Assembly (NCBI GenBank): GCA_030431945.1
Contig: JAUIIF010000018.1
Location: 1 to 19,085 of the forward strand
Source: Bacteroidia bacterium
GTDB taxonomy: Bacteria; Bacteroidota; Bacteroidia; Chitinophagales; Saprospiraceae
DNA length: 19,085 bases
Direction: 5' to 3'
The position numbers and the translations under genes were made by a program. Below are positions 7,212-14,301 of the stretch, piece after piece. The notes under the pieces are model-generated. The model was given only the letters and a program-made list of their open reading frames with translations. It was not told the origin of the DNA and did not search any database. Numbering within the stretch: the first letter of the stretch is position 1; each line of letters starts with the position of its first letter.

Positions 7212-8927
7212 CTAAGCATTTGCCTGAATGGCGTGAATCTCCCCCCGTTCCACTTGCCGGGAAGTACCCGCTACGGCCTCCGGAACGCTGAGGTAGAAGT
7301 TTTCCCGCCCAATCAGGCTGATGAGGTCGTCCTTCTTAAATAAGTCTCTCACCGGGCCAATGAGACCGGCAAAAACGACGTTCAGCCCCCTGGCGTGCTG
7401 GGTCTCTACGAAATTGTGGATTTCGTGCATCGCGCTGCTGTCAATACTGGAAATGCCTTCGGCGTTGATGATGATGGTGCGGAGGGCCTTCCCCCGTGCG
7501 GTTACCAGTTGGTTGAGTTGGGCCTGGAAATAGGAGAGGTTGGCGAAATACAGCTGACCATCAAAACGAACGATGAGGGTGTCCGCCACTTCCGCTGCGT
7601 CCGTAAAGCGATTCACATTGCGGTAGGCTTCCGTACCGGGAATGTTGCCGAGTACGGCCAGGTGCGGGCGCATGCTGCGGTAAATGTGTACGGCAATGGA
7701 CAATAATACGCCCACCCCGATACCTTGCTCAATGCCCAGTGACAGGGTAGCGAAAAAGGTGATCGCCAGCATCCAGAAATCCGAACGGTGAACGTGCCAC
7801 AGGTGCCTGGCCTCCCGCCAGTCGATCAGCCCGAAGACGGCGACCATGATTACGGACGCAAGGATGGCTTTGGGCAACGAATAAAAAAGCGGCGTCAGGA
7901 AAAGCAGGGTCAGGACAATCAAAGCAGCACTGATCAACGAAGCCAGCCCCGTCTTCGCCCCGGCCTGGTCGTTGACGGCCGTCCGGGAAAAACCACCCGT
8001 AACGGGGTAAGCCTGCACTACGGCACCGGCCAGGTTAGCCGCCCCAAGGGCGATCAGTTCCTGGTTGGGGACAACTTCGTAGTCCTTGTGCTTTTTCTGT
8101 ACGGCCTTGGCCACGGCAATACTTTCCATAAAGCCCACCAGGGAAATGGTCAGGGCCGTAGGAATGAGGGACTGTATCTGCGCCCAGGTAAAGGCGGGGA
8201 AACTCAGCGTCGGTAGCCCGCCGGGTACATCGCCGACAATCTTTACGCCCTGACCTTCCAGGTTGAAAAAGATGACGGCGAAAATGCCGAAAATTACCGC
8301 GAGCAGTGGCCCCGGAATCGCTTTGTTGATCTTCTTTACCGCGATGATCAGCACGATACCCAGTACGCCCACCAGGAAAGTGTATACGTTCATTTCGCTG
8401 AGTCGCTCCACGGCGGCCAGCAGAATTTCGTGGATATGATGGCTCCGCTCCAGATTAATCCCCAACAGGTGCTTCAGCTGGCTCAACCCGATGATAAGGG
8501 CCGCCGCAGACGTAAACCCGCTGACGACAGGGTGCGAGAGCAGGTTGACCAAAAAACCCAGCCTGAACAGGCCCAGGGCAAGCTGGATAACACCAACAAT
8601 TAAGGACAAAGCAATGGCCAGGGCCAGAAAAGCTTCCGTGCCCACTTCCGCAATGGCACCAACGCCGGTGGCCGTCAGTAAGGAAACCATGGCTACGGGG
8701 CCTACGGCAAGTTGCCGGCTGGTACCCAAAATGGCATAGATGGCAAGCGGCAGGGTGACGGCGTACAAACCGTGAATCGGTGGTAGGCCCGCCAGCATCG
8801 CGTAGGCCATACCCTGGGGTATAAGCATGACCCCCACCGTGAGACCGGCAGAAATATCCCCTTTTAACCATTCCCGGTTATAATTTTTGATCCAGCCCAG
8901 GGAGGGGATTATCGTAGAAGTTTGCAT
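7212..8927 (-). CDS. SulP-family anion transporter with STAS domain
   Basis: This 571-residue inner-membrane protein has the family signature near its N-terminus (GDISAGLTVGVMLIPQGMAY, residues 23-42), some 12 or more hydrophobic segments, and a cytoplasmic STAS domain at about 440-550 with the conserved helix-start motif SSIDSSAMHEIHNF. SulP proteins move sulfate, bicarbonate or other anions by Na+ or H+ coupling or by exchange. Beside sulfur-oxidation genes, sulfate movement is the natural guess. The beta-carbonic anhydrase nearby leaves a BicA-like bicarbonate role open, and the sequence alone does not decide. It has its own promoter module (8949-8993). No convincing terminator is seen in the 7062-7211 gap, which holds only weak hairpins. 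Confidence 0.92.
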   Translation of the reverse strand: MQTSTIIPSLGWIKNYNREWLKGDISAGLTVGVMLIPQGMAYAMLAGLPPIHGLYAVTLPLAIYAILGTSRQLAVGPVAMVSLLTATGVGAIAEVGTEAFLALAIALSLIVGVIQLALGLFRLGFLVNLLSHPVVSGFTSAAALIIGLSQLKHLLGINLERSHHIHEILLAAVERLSEMNVYTFLVGVLGIVLIIAVKKINKAIPGPLLAVIFGIFAVIFFNLEGQGVKIVGDVPGGLPTLSFPAFTWAQIQSLIPTALTISLVGFMESIAVAKAVQKKHKDYEVVPNQELIALGAANLAGAVVQAYPVTGGFSRTAVNDQAGAKTGLASLISAALIVLTLLFLTPLFYSLPKAILASVIMVAVFGLIDWREARHLWHVHRSDFWMLAITFFATLSLGIEQGIGVGVLLSIAVHIYRSMRPHLAVLGNIPGTEAYRNVNRFTDAAEVADTLIVRFDGQLYFANLSYFQAQLNQLVTARGKALRTIIINAEGISSIDSSAMHEIHNFVETQHARGLNVVFAGLIGPVRDLFKKDDLISLIGRENFYLSVPEAVAGTSRQVERGEIHAIQANA

Positions 8928-8948
8928 AAGTTGTCAGAGATATTTCTG

Positions 8949-8993
8949 CAAAGTTGCCGGTCGCAGTACTGGCAAACGGTGATCTGGGTCACA
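8949..8993 (-). promoter_or_regulatory. Crp/Fnr-type promoter module 3, before SulP
   Basis: On the minus strand, TGTGACCCAGATCACC (8993-8978) is followed by 21 nt and CAACTTTG (8956-8949), one base off TAnnTTTG. The start codon is 21 nt downstream. The box matches less well than the other three, but the spacing is exactly the same. A TTTG lies 16 nt before the box, closer than the usual -33 spacing. Confidence 0.75.
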
Positions 8994-9036
8994 CAACCGC
9001 CTAGCGGGCAGGATCTTGCCGGTAGCGAAAGAAAGA

Positions 9037-9056
9037 GGGCGCGGCCGCAGGTGCAA
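9037..9056 (+). repeat. Single copy of the dispersed GC-rich repeat
   Basis: GGGCGCGGCCGCAGGTGCAA here is identical over 20 nt to the right arm of the inverted pair at 2450-2472. It lies between the rhodanese terminator and the SulP promoter, outside any gene. No complementary arm lies close by. Confidence 0.8.
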
Positions 9057-9096
9057 AGGGAGTAGTTCCAGCTGCCGGCCCCGCAGTGATGCCCTG

Positions 9097-9135
9097 AAAA
9101 AGGCACGCTCCGCGTGCATGTGCAGGCGAAGCGTG
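9097..9135 (-). terminator. Rho-independent terminator of the peroxiredoxin-rhodanese unit
   Basis: CACGCTCCGC (9104-9113) pairs with GCGAAGCGTG (9126-9135) around a 12-nt loop; nine of ten pairs are Watson-Crick and the tenth is a mismatch. On the minus strand the stem is followed by CCTTTTTC (T run 9101-9097). It lies 31 nt after the rhodanese stop codon. Confidence 0.8.
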
Positions 9136-9166
9136 TTCCTTAAGGAGTAGCCGGGAAAAAGCAAGG

Positions 9167-9481
9167 CTATCCCGGCAGTTGCCGGTTTACGTTTTGCCAC
9201 GGACCACCATTAATGGCCTTAATGCCATTGCTGTTCAGTTGCCGGGCAGCCATACCACTACGGTTGCCGGAGACACAACAGGTGATGATGGGCTGCTGCA
9301 ACTGGCGCAACTTCAGGAGGGAGCGGTCCAACTCCTGAAGCGGAATGTTGATGCTGCCCGGCACGTGTCCTTGCTGAAATTCCAGGGCGGACCGCACGTC
9401 AACTATCGTACCGTTAGCCAGGTCTTCGGGGGATAAGCTGTTGTCGGACAAGCCGAAGAGGTTATTAATTAAATCTAACAT
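9167..9481 (-). CDS. Single-domain rhodanese sulfurtransferase
   Basis: This 104-residue cytoplasmic protein is one rhodanese domain. It has the CH2A-like segment IVDVRSALEFQQGHVPGSINIPL (residues 26-48) and active-site loop CVSGNRS (C69-S75), preceded by a second cysteine, C68. Such small rhodaneses (PspE/GlpE size) carry sulfane sulfur as a cysteine persulfide and pass it to thiols, cyanide or partner enzymes. It would hand sulfur to, or take it from, the CstB-like enzymes. It follows the peroxiredoxin by 51 nt, a gap that contains a perfect stem-loop, so its level may be tuned below that of the peroxiredoxin. A strong terminator closes the unit. The adjacent Cys pair could form a regulatory disulfide; that is speculation. 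Confidence 0.92.
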   Translation of the reverse strand: MLDLINNLFGLSDNSLSPEDLANGTIVDVRSALEFQQGHVPGSINIPLQELDRSLLKLRQLQQPIITCCVSGNRSGMAARQLNSNGIKAINGGPWQNVNRQLPG

Positions 9482-9506
9482 GATGATTTTATTTTTTGGT
9501 GTCTGA

Positions 9507-9534
9507 AAGCCACTGCAAACGGAAGCAGTGGCTT
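9507..9534 (-). terminator. Perfect stem-loop at the peroxiredoxin stop codon (attenuator or partial terminator)
   Basis: AAGCCACTGC (9507-9516) is exactly complementary to 9525-9534, with an 8-nt loop. The stem begins inside the peroxiredoxin stop codon and lies in the 51-nt gap before the rhodanese gene. Only three T residues surround its downstream edge on the minus strand, so partial termination or RNA stabilisation is more likely than full termination. Confidence 0.5.
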
Positions 9535-10189
9535 AAACGGATTTTTTAGCGAGGTAGAAATCAACCTTCTCGTAGGTCGTATTCGCAATGCGTTCGTCCA
9601 TCTGCGCAAGCGTTTTGGGCGGGGGCACGATAACTTTATCGCCCGGCCGCCAGTCTACCGGCATGGCACACTTGTTTTCGTCGGCAGTCTGCAGGGCAAT
9701 CAGGGCGCGTTTGATTTCGTCCATGTTGCGCCCGACGTTCATGGGGTAGTACATCATCAGCCGGATGTTGCCCTTCGGGTCAACGAAAAAGACGGCCCGT
9801 ACGGCTGCGGTAGTACTTTCCCCGGGGTGCAGCATACCGTATAGTTTGGATACGGACATGTCAATATCTGCGATGATCGGGAACTGCATGTAAACCCCCG
9901 TTTTTTCCCGTACGTTGTTCACCCAGGCAAGGTGAGAATGAATGCTGTCAATACTCAGGCCGATCAGCTTGGCTCCCTGTTCAGTAAACCAGGCCTGTTC
10001 TTCAGCAAAGGCAGACATCTCAGTGGTGCAAACCGGCGTAAAATCCGCCGGGTGCGAAAACAGGACCACCCAACTGTCCTTCGCATATTCCGAAAATTGC
10101 AGTGGGCCAGTGGTCGTTACTGCTTTAAAATCTGGTGCCGGCTCCCCGATGCGGGGCATTTGCCGGACGGCTTCCATTGGGTTGTGCAT
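9533..10189 (-). CDS. 1-Cys peroxiredoxin (Prx6 family)
   Basis: This 218-residue thiol peroxidase has the Prx6 active-site signature HPADFTPVCTTE (46-57), with peroxidatic C54, T51 and P52. Its length and long C-terminal domain (PGDKVIVPPPKT and after) fit Prx6 rather than the shorter AhpC group. R131 in AAVRAVFFVDP is the expected active-site arginine. C174 is the only other cysteine. It reduces hydrogen peroxide and organic peroxides in the cytoplasm. It is the first gene of a two-gene unit with the rhodanese, driven by promoter module 4, so it belongs to the same predicted regulon as the persulfide dioxygenases. Peroxide defence, or reduction of peroxidised persulfides, would suit a cell oxidising sulfide with oxygen; that link is inferred. 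Confidence 0.93.
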   Translation of the reverse strand: MHNPMEAVRQMPRIGEPAPDFKAVTTTGPLQFSEYAKDSWVVLFSHPADFTPVCTTEMSAFAEEQAWFTEQGAKLIGLSIDSIHSHLAWVNNVREKTGVYMQFPIIADIDMSVSKLYGMLHPGESTTAAVRAVFFVDPKGNIRLMMYYPMNVGRNMDEIKRALIALQTADENKCAMPVDWRPGDKVIVPPPKTLAQMDERIANTTYEKVDFYLAKKSV

Positions 10190-10236
10190 ACTTTAGATTT
10201 TCGGAGAGGCAACGGCGCCTCCCTTTCTTGATAATG

Positions 10237-10281
10237 CAAACCTAGGGGGAATCCTCGTCGGGGTTTGTAATGTACATCACA
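10237..10281 (-). promoter_or_regulatory. Crp/Fnr-type promoter module 4, before the peroxiredoxin-rhodanese unit
   Basis: On the minus strand, TGTGATGTACATTACA (10281-10266) is followed by 21 nt and TAGGTTTG (10244-10237), a perfect TAnnTTTG box. The start codon is 47 nt further on, as in module 1. No TTTG -33 box is present. The regulator gene ends 65 nt upstream of the palindrome. Confidence 0.82.
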
Positions 10282-10346
10282 GTGGCCCGGAAGAGGCGTG
10301 GTGGCGGAGAGCCACAGGCTCGCCTGCCGGGCGAGCAGGCACAAGA

Positions 10347-10997
10347 CTACAGCAACTTCAACAGGACAATTTTATTCCGGCCCAGACTGATCAGGCCCCT
10401 TTTTTCCATTGTTTTCAGCAGGCGGGAAACGGCCTCCCGGCTCACGTGCAGATCATCGGCAATGGTCTGATGCGTGGTGTTGATGGTTTTGTCTTCCCGG
10501 ATTTCGGCCCGCTTGATGATATAGTCGTACAACCGTTGGTCCAGCTGCTGGAAAGTAACCTGGTCAATGGTCGTGATCAACTCCCGCATGCGTTGATCGT
10601 AGGCCATCATGACAAAGTTTTTCCAACTCTTATACCGCATCATCCATTCGTCAAGTTTCTGCTGGGGCAGCGCCAGAATCGTAGTGTCTTCCTCCGCTAC
10701 GGCCCGGATTTCGCTCTGTTTGTCCGATATGCAACAGGAGAACGTCATGGTGCAGGATTCGCCACGCGTCAGGTAATACAGAAAGAGCTCTGATCCGTCT
10801 TCCGCCTGGCGGCTGATCTTAATCGTACCACTAAGGATTAGGGGAAGCATCCGGACGTAATTGCCATAGTCCATAATAACCTCACCCTCCCGGAAATGAT
10901 GAATCCTTCCCTGATCGGCAATAACCTGGAGCAATCCAGGCTCGACGAACCCCGGAAAAAATTGTTTTACTTCTTCTGTGGTGAGTTGCGTTTTCAT
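10347..10997 (-). CDS. Crp/Fnr-family transcriptional regulator with a cysteine cluster
   Basis: This 216-residue DNA-binding protein has an N-terminal cyclic-nucleotide-like beta-roll (about 20-115), a long dimer helix (about 113-140) and a C-terminal Crp-type winged helix (about 174-205). The recognition helix reads VSREAVSRLL (185-194). R187, E188 and R192 match the CRP residues that read TGTGA, and E188, S191 and R192 resemble FNR. This fits the TGTGA-N6 palindromes found before four nearby units. Where cAMP receptors have the GEL...RxA phosphate cassette, it has GESCTMTFSCCIS, holding the protein's only three cysteines (C82, C88, C89). cAMP binding is therefore doubtful and a thiol-based signal is plausible. 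There is no N-terminal FNR-type Fe-S cysteine motif. The gene stands alone. A weak palindrome (11010-11025) just before its start might allow autoregulation, at low confidence. A short hairpin (10322-10340) follows its stop. Confidence 0.9.
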   Translation of the reverse strand: MKTQLTTEEVKQFFPGFVEPGLLQVIADQGRIHHFREGEVIMDYGNYVRMLPLILSGTIKISRQAEDGSELFLYYLTRGESCTMTFSCCISDKQSEIRAVAEEDTTILALPQQKLDEWMMRYKSWKNFVMMAYDQRMRELITTIDQVTFQQLDQRLYDYIIKRAEIREDKTINTTHQTIADDLHVSREAVSRLLKTMEKRGLISLGRNKIVLLKLL

Positions 10998-11100
10998 ATT
11001 TTTTTAATTTGTCATTGGCAACACATGAACATATGATGGAGTTTTCATGCTTTCGTTTTTCCTTCCCGGAATTGCCCGCTCTGGTCCGGTAACTTTCCCC

Positions 11101-11118
11101 TGCACCTGCGTCCGCGCC
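11101..11118 (-). repeat. Single copy of the dispersed GC-rich repeat (one mismatch)
   Basis: TGCACCTGCGTCCGCGCC differs from the repeat core by one base (G to T at 11111). It lies in the divergent gap between the regulator and the CHAT gene. A C6/G7 hairpin with the inner palindrome TTTACGTAAA (11120-11150) follows at once. No promoter could be assigned confidently in 10998-11263. Confidence 0.65.
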
Positions 11119-11263
11119 TCCCCCCGTCCCGCATTTACGTAAAGGGGGGGTAATTATTCATGGCTAAGTCAGCGCCCGCAGTAGTTACCGTATCACTCAT
11201 GCTACCTTGCTGCTGCCACCAGTCCAGAAAAGTTTACCTTGGTTCATCGTTATCCCATTTACT

Positions 11264-14203
11264 ATGCATTGCTCTTCCTGCTTTTACCGGTGGGGCTTCG
11301 GCCTCCTTTCCTTCCTGTTGGCTGCGGCGCTGGCGGCCCAGCAAATCCCCGCCGATAACCTTGCCGCAGAGCCGGCCGATAAACTGGCCGCAACGGCAGC
11401 AGCAGGCGGAGAAGTACGGATCGATCAATTCAAGCGCGCGCTGGGCTGGTACGCCCGCGACAGCTTCGCCCGCTGCCGGCAAACCATTGACTCCCTGGTA
11501 CACACCCGGGACGGTGCCCTGATTGCTGACAGCCTTTCCGGCCTGGCCTACCACATGGCGGGCATGAGTTATTACCAGGTGTACGACGATGTCCGGGCCG
11601 CACCGCAGTATTTGCGGGCCATCTACATCAGGGATCAGTGTTACCCTGGCCTCCACGTCGATCAGGCCCATACCCGTTATAATCTGGCCAACTCACTGCA
11701 CTGGCTCGGCCGGCCCGATACGGCGACTTACTTGCTGCGCGAAGCCATCGATATTTACGACAACCTGGAGCGGAAAGACACAACCAACTGGCTGCGCAGC
11801 CTTAAACTTTTGGGGGTGATCGCTAAAGAAAGTAACGACCAGGAGCTGACGCGGAACAGTACCCTGGCGATGGTGGACTTACTCCGGCGATTCCGGCAAC
11901 CGACGCCCATTGATAAATACCAGATGTACTACGATGCGGCCGATAACTTTCAGTACCTGGGCGATTTCAATAAGGCCGTCCACTACGGAGAGCTAGCCGT
12001 AAAAGCAGGGCAGGACTTGCAAAACCCGAGCATGGAGGCAGATGCCAGGAACGTGGTGGCAACGAACGAGGGGCTACGGGGCAACCGCGCAAAGGCCAGA
12101 GCCGGCTACGAGGAGGCACTTCGGCTGCTACTGGCCAGCCAGGGTACACCTTCCTCGCTCGGGGTCGTTTACGGGAACCTGGCGAATATCGCCCGCGAAG
12201 AAGGCGCGTACACGGCAGCCCTGGAGTACATCCGCCAGGCAGATCGCTACCCGGTCAACCCCGAATTTCCGGCACAGGCGGCGGATAAAAGACTGAACCA
12301 CGCTTACGTCCTGGAAGCTATGGGACGGGAGGAAGCAGCACTGCAACAGTACGCAAAGGCCCTCAGGGCGCTCGAACCGGCAGCCGCTGCTGCCCCTGGC
12401 GAAACGACCGCTGGCGACCTGATTGATCTCCCGCTGGCCATTACCATCTACGGCAGCAGGGCCAGGCTGCTGGGGAAGCGGGGGGCAACGGCGGCGGCAC
12501 TGGCTGATCTGGACCAGCTCTTTGCCCTCCAGGATGTGCAACGCAAACGGGTCAGCTCCAGTGGCAGCCGGTATGCGTTGAGCAAGGAAGTCTGGCCGTA
12601 TTATGACGAGGCCATCGGCCTGCACCTCCAGCTTTATGCCGGTGATCAGGAGGAAGAACACCTCTGGCGGGCCTTCGCCCTGAGCGAAGCGGCCAAGGCG
12701 TACAGCCAGCTGGCGTCGCTCAGCCAGGTCCGGGCCGCCATGGGCCGCCAGGAGCAGGACCTGCGCCGGCGCATTGCGCGCCTGGAGCGGACTGCCGGGA
12801 ACGCCCCGGACCAGCAAGTCCTGCTGGCTGATCAGGAACTCCGCCTTGATTTATTACTGCGTAGTGAAGCGAGGGATACGCCGTCAGTCGCCCGTTCATT
12901 TGACCAGGATGCCCTCCAAGCTTTTCTCCGGGAGCAAGAGCTCAGTCTGGTGGAGTACCACCTGGGGCAAAAACGCGGCTACGTGTTTTACCTGCCCGCC
13001 GGTGGCGGGCTTTCCGTTTACGCCCTGCCCGGAGCGGACTCGCTGCGCCGGCTAACGGAAACCTGGCGCACGGCCATCAAGCACAGCAGCTACCGGAACA
13101 AAAGTTTACGTACGGAAGCAGAACAGGTAAGGCTGGACCGTACCTACCTCCGCACCGGGTCGACCCTCAGGGATTTATTGTTCCCCATGTTGGCGGAAGG
13201 TACGCTGCCGGGGGAGGGGCGACTGTGTATTATCCCCGATGGCGCCCTGCATTTTCTGCCCTTTGGGGCGCTGCCCTTAGCAGATTTTCCCCTGCCCATC
13301 AATTACCGGGAAGGAAAATACCTGCAGGACATCAGTATCCTGCAGGAAGCCTATGCCGTGCGCTATTTAATGGAACTGGAGGCCCGCCCTCCGCGTGCGT
13401 ATTCGGGGAACCTCCTGGCCTTCGCGCCGTCCTTCCGTGGCGAAGCCACGGCCGGGGAAGTGAGCCGGGCCCGCAGCGCCCGTGCCGAGCGGGTACTCAC
13501 GCCCGCCCAGCCATTACCCGGCTTGCAGCCACTTCAGTATAATCAATCCGAAGTGGCTGCCATCGCCGCCCTGGTCCCCGGAAGCGAAACTTACCTCGCA
13601 GACCGGGCAACACGCCAGGCGTTTCTCCAGTCGCTGGGGGCCGATCGTATCCTCCACCTCTCCAGCCACGGGATGGTGCACCCCACGGATCCTAACCTGA
13701 GCTTTTTAGCTTTTGCCCAGCAGGGAGCATTGTTGGAAGAAGAGGAACTGCTCTACTTTAATGACCTGCCTACGCTCCCGGTGGCCGCCGAACTGGTGGT
13801 GCTGTCTGCTTGTGAGACCAGCCTGGGGCCGGTCTTGCCCGGAGAAACCGTGCTTAGCCTCGGCAGTGCGTTTGCCGCCGCCGGCGCCCGCAGTACCCTG
13901 AGCAGCCTCTGGCAGGTGGATGATGCGGCAACCGAAGCCCTGATGGTTACTTTCTACGAACATTTGACCGCCGGTGCCGGGCGGGCCCGGGCACTGACCC
14001 TGGCGCAGCGGGCCCAGCAGCAAGGCGGAGAGTTCGCCCACCCCTATTACTGGTCAGGCATGGTGCTCCAGGGCCGGGCCGGAACGCTCGAGTTACCCGC
14101 TACCACCAACTGGTGGCTGTGGGGCAGTGGAGCACTTGTACTCCTCGTGCTGGTTTTTTGGGCGCGGCCGCAGGTGCGGGCTAAGATGTTCAAGAGCAAA
14201 TAA
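11264..14203 (+). CDS. Exported TPR-CHAT protein (caspase-like protease)
   Basis: The frame is open from an ATG at 11207, but the ATG at 11264 gives a proper signal peptide (hydrophobic GFGLLSFLLAAALAAQ after a basic start), so it was chosen; the product is 979 residues. The middle, about residues 90-420, is a series of TPR-like helical pairs (for example AQTRYNLANSLHWLGRPDTA-like and YGNLANIAREEGAYTAALEY segments). The C-terminal third is a CHAT domain, with catalytic H802 in HLSSHG and C850 in LSACETSLG, then GARSTLSSLWQVDD. A hydrophobic segment near the end (WGSGALVLLVLVFW) and a short basic tail could anchor it in a membrane. CHAT proteins are clan CD peptidases related to caspases and separases. 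Substrate and partners are unknown. A copy of the GC-rich repeat encodes part of the last 14 residues. Confidence 0.88.
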   Translation: MHCSSCFYRWGFGLLSFLLAAALAAQQIPADNLAAEPADKLAATAAAGGEVRIDQFKRALGWYARDSFARCRQTIDSLVHTRDGALIADSLSGLAYHMAGMSYYQVYDDVRAAPQYLRAIYIRDQCYPGLHVDQAHTRYNLANSLHWLGRPDTATYLLREAIDIYDNLERKDTTNWLRSLKLLGVIAKESNDQELTRNSTLAMVDLLRRFRQPTPIDKYQMYYDAADNFQYLGDFNKAVHYGELAVKAGQDLQNPSMEADARNVVATNEGLRGNRAKARAGYEEALRLLLASQGTPSSLGVVYGNLANIAREEGAYTAALEYIRQADRYPVNPEFPAQAADKRLNHAYVLEAMGREEAALQQYAKALRALEPAAAAAPGETTAGDLIDLPLAITIYGSRARLLGKRGATAAALADLDQLFALQDVQRKRVSSSGSRYALSKEVWPYYDEAIGLHLQLYAGDQEEEHLWRAFALSEAAKAYSQLASLSQVRAAMGRQEQDLRRRIARLERTAGNAPDQQVLLADQELRLDLLLRSEARDTPSVARSFDQDALQAFLREQELSLVEYHLGQKRGYVFYLPAGGGLSVYALPGADSLRRLTETWRTAIKHSSYRNKSLRTEAEQVRLDRTYLRTGSTLRDLLFPMLAEGTLPGEGRLCIIPDGALHFLPFGALPLADFPLPINYREGKYLQDISILQEAYAVRYLMELEARPPRAYSGNLLAFAPSFRGEATAGEVSRARSARAERVLTPAQPLPGLQPLQYNQSEVAAIAALVPGSETYLADRATRQAFLQSLGADRILHLSSHGMVHPTDPNLSFLAFAQQGALLEEEELLYFNDLPTLPVAAELVVLSACETSLGPVLPGETVLSLGSAFAAAGARSTLSSLWQVDDAATEALMVTFYEHLTAGAGRARALTLAQRAQQQGGEFAHPYYWSGMVLQGRAGTLELPATTNWWLWGSGALVLLVLVFWARPQVRAKMFKSK
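14160..14177 (+). repeat. Copy of the dispersed GC-rich repeat inside the CHAT coding region
   Basis: GGGCGCGGCCGCAGGTGC is an exact 18-nt match to the repeat core and encodes ARPQV in the C-terminal tail, 26 nt before the end of the stop codon. All other copies seen are intergenic. Confidence 0.75.
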
Positions 14204-14301
14204 CCCTGAGCCAGATCTCGCTGACTCAGCGTTAAAAAAGGTCTCCAGCCCGTACGTTGCGGCTCTTCCTGCGACAAGAAGCAGTGTCGTCGTATCCAGC
14301 C

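Noticed and set aside
11010..11025. TGTCATTGGCAACACA as a fifth Crp/Fnr site (autoregulation)
   Set aside because: One mismatch in each half-site and no -7 box at the 21-nt spacing in either direction; kept only as a remark in the regulator entry.
14219..14239. CGCTGACTCAGCG palindrome with an adjacent A6 run as a terminator for the convergent CHAT and BNR genes
   Set aside because: The palindrome has only a 1-nt centre, and on the minus strand the T run comes before it, not after; only a weak 4-bp stem precedes the T run.
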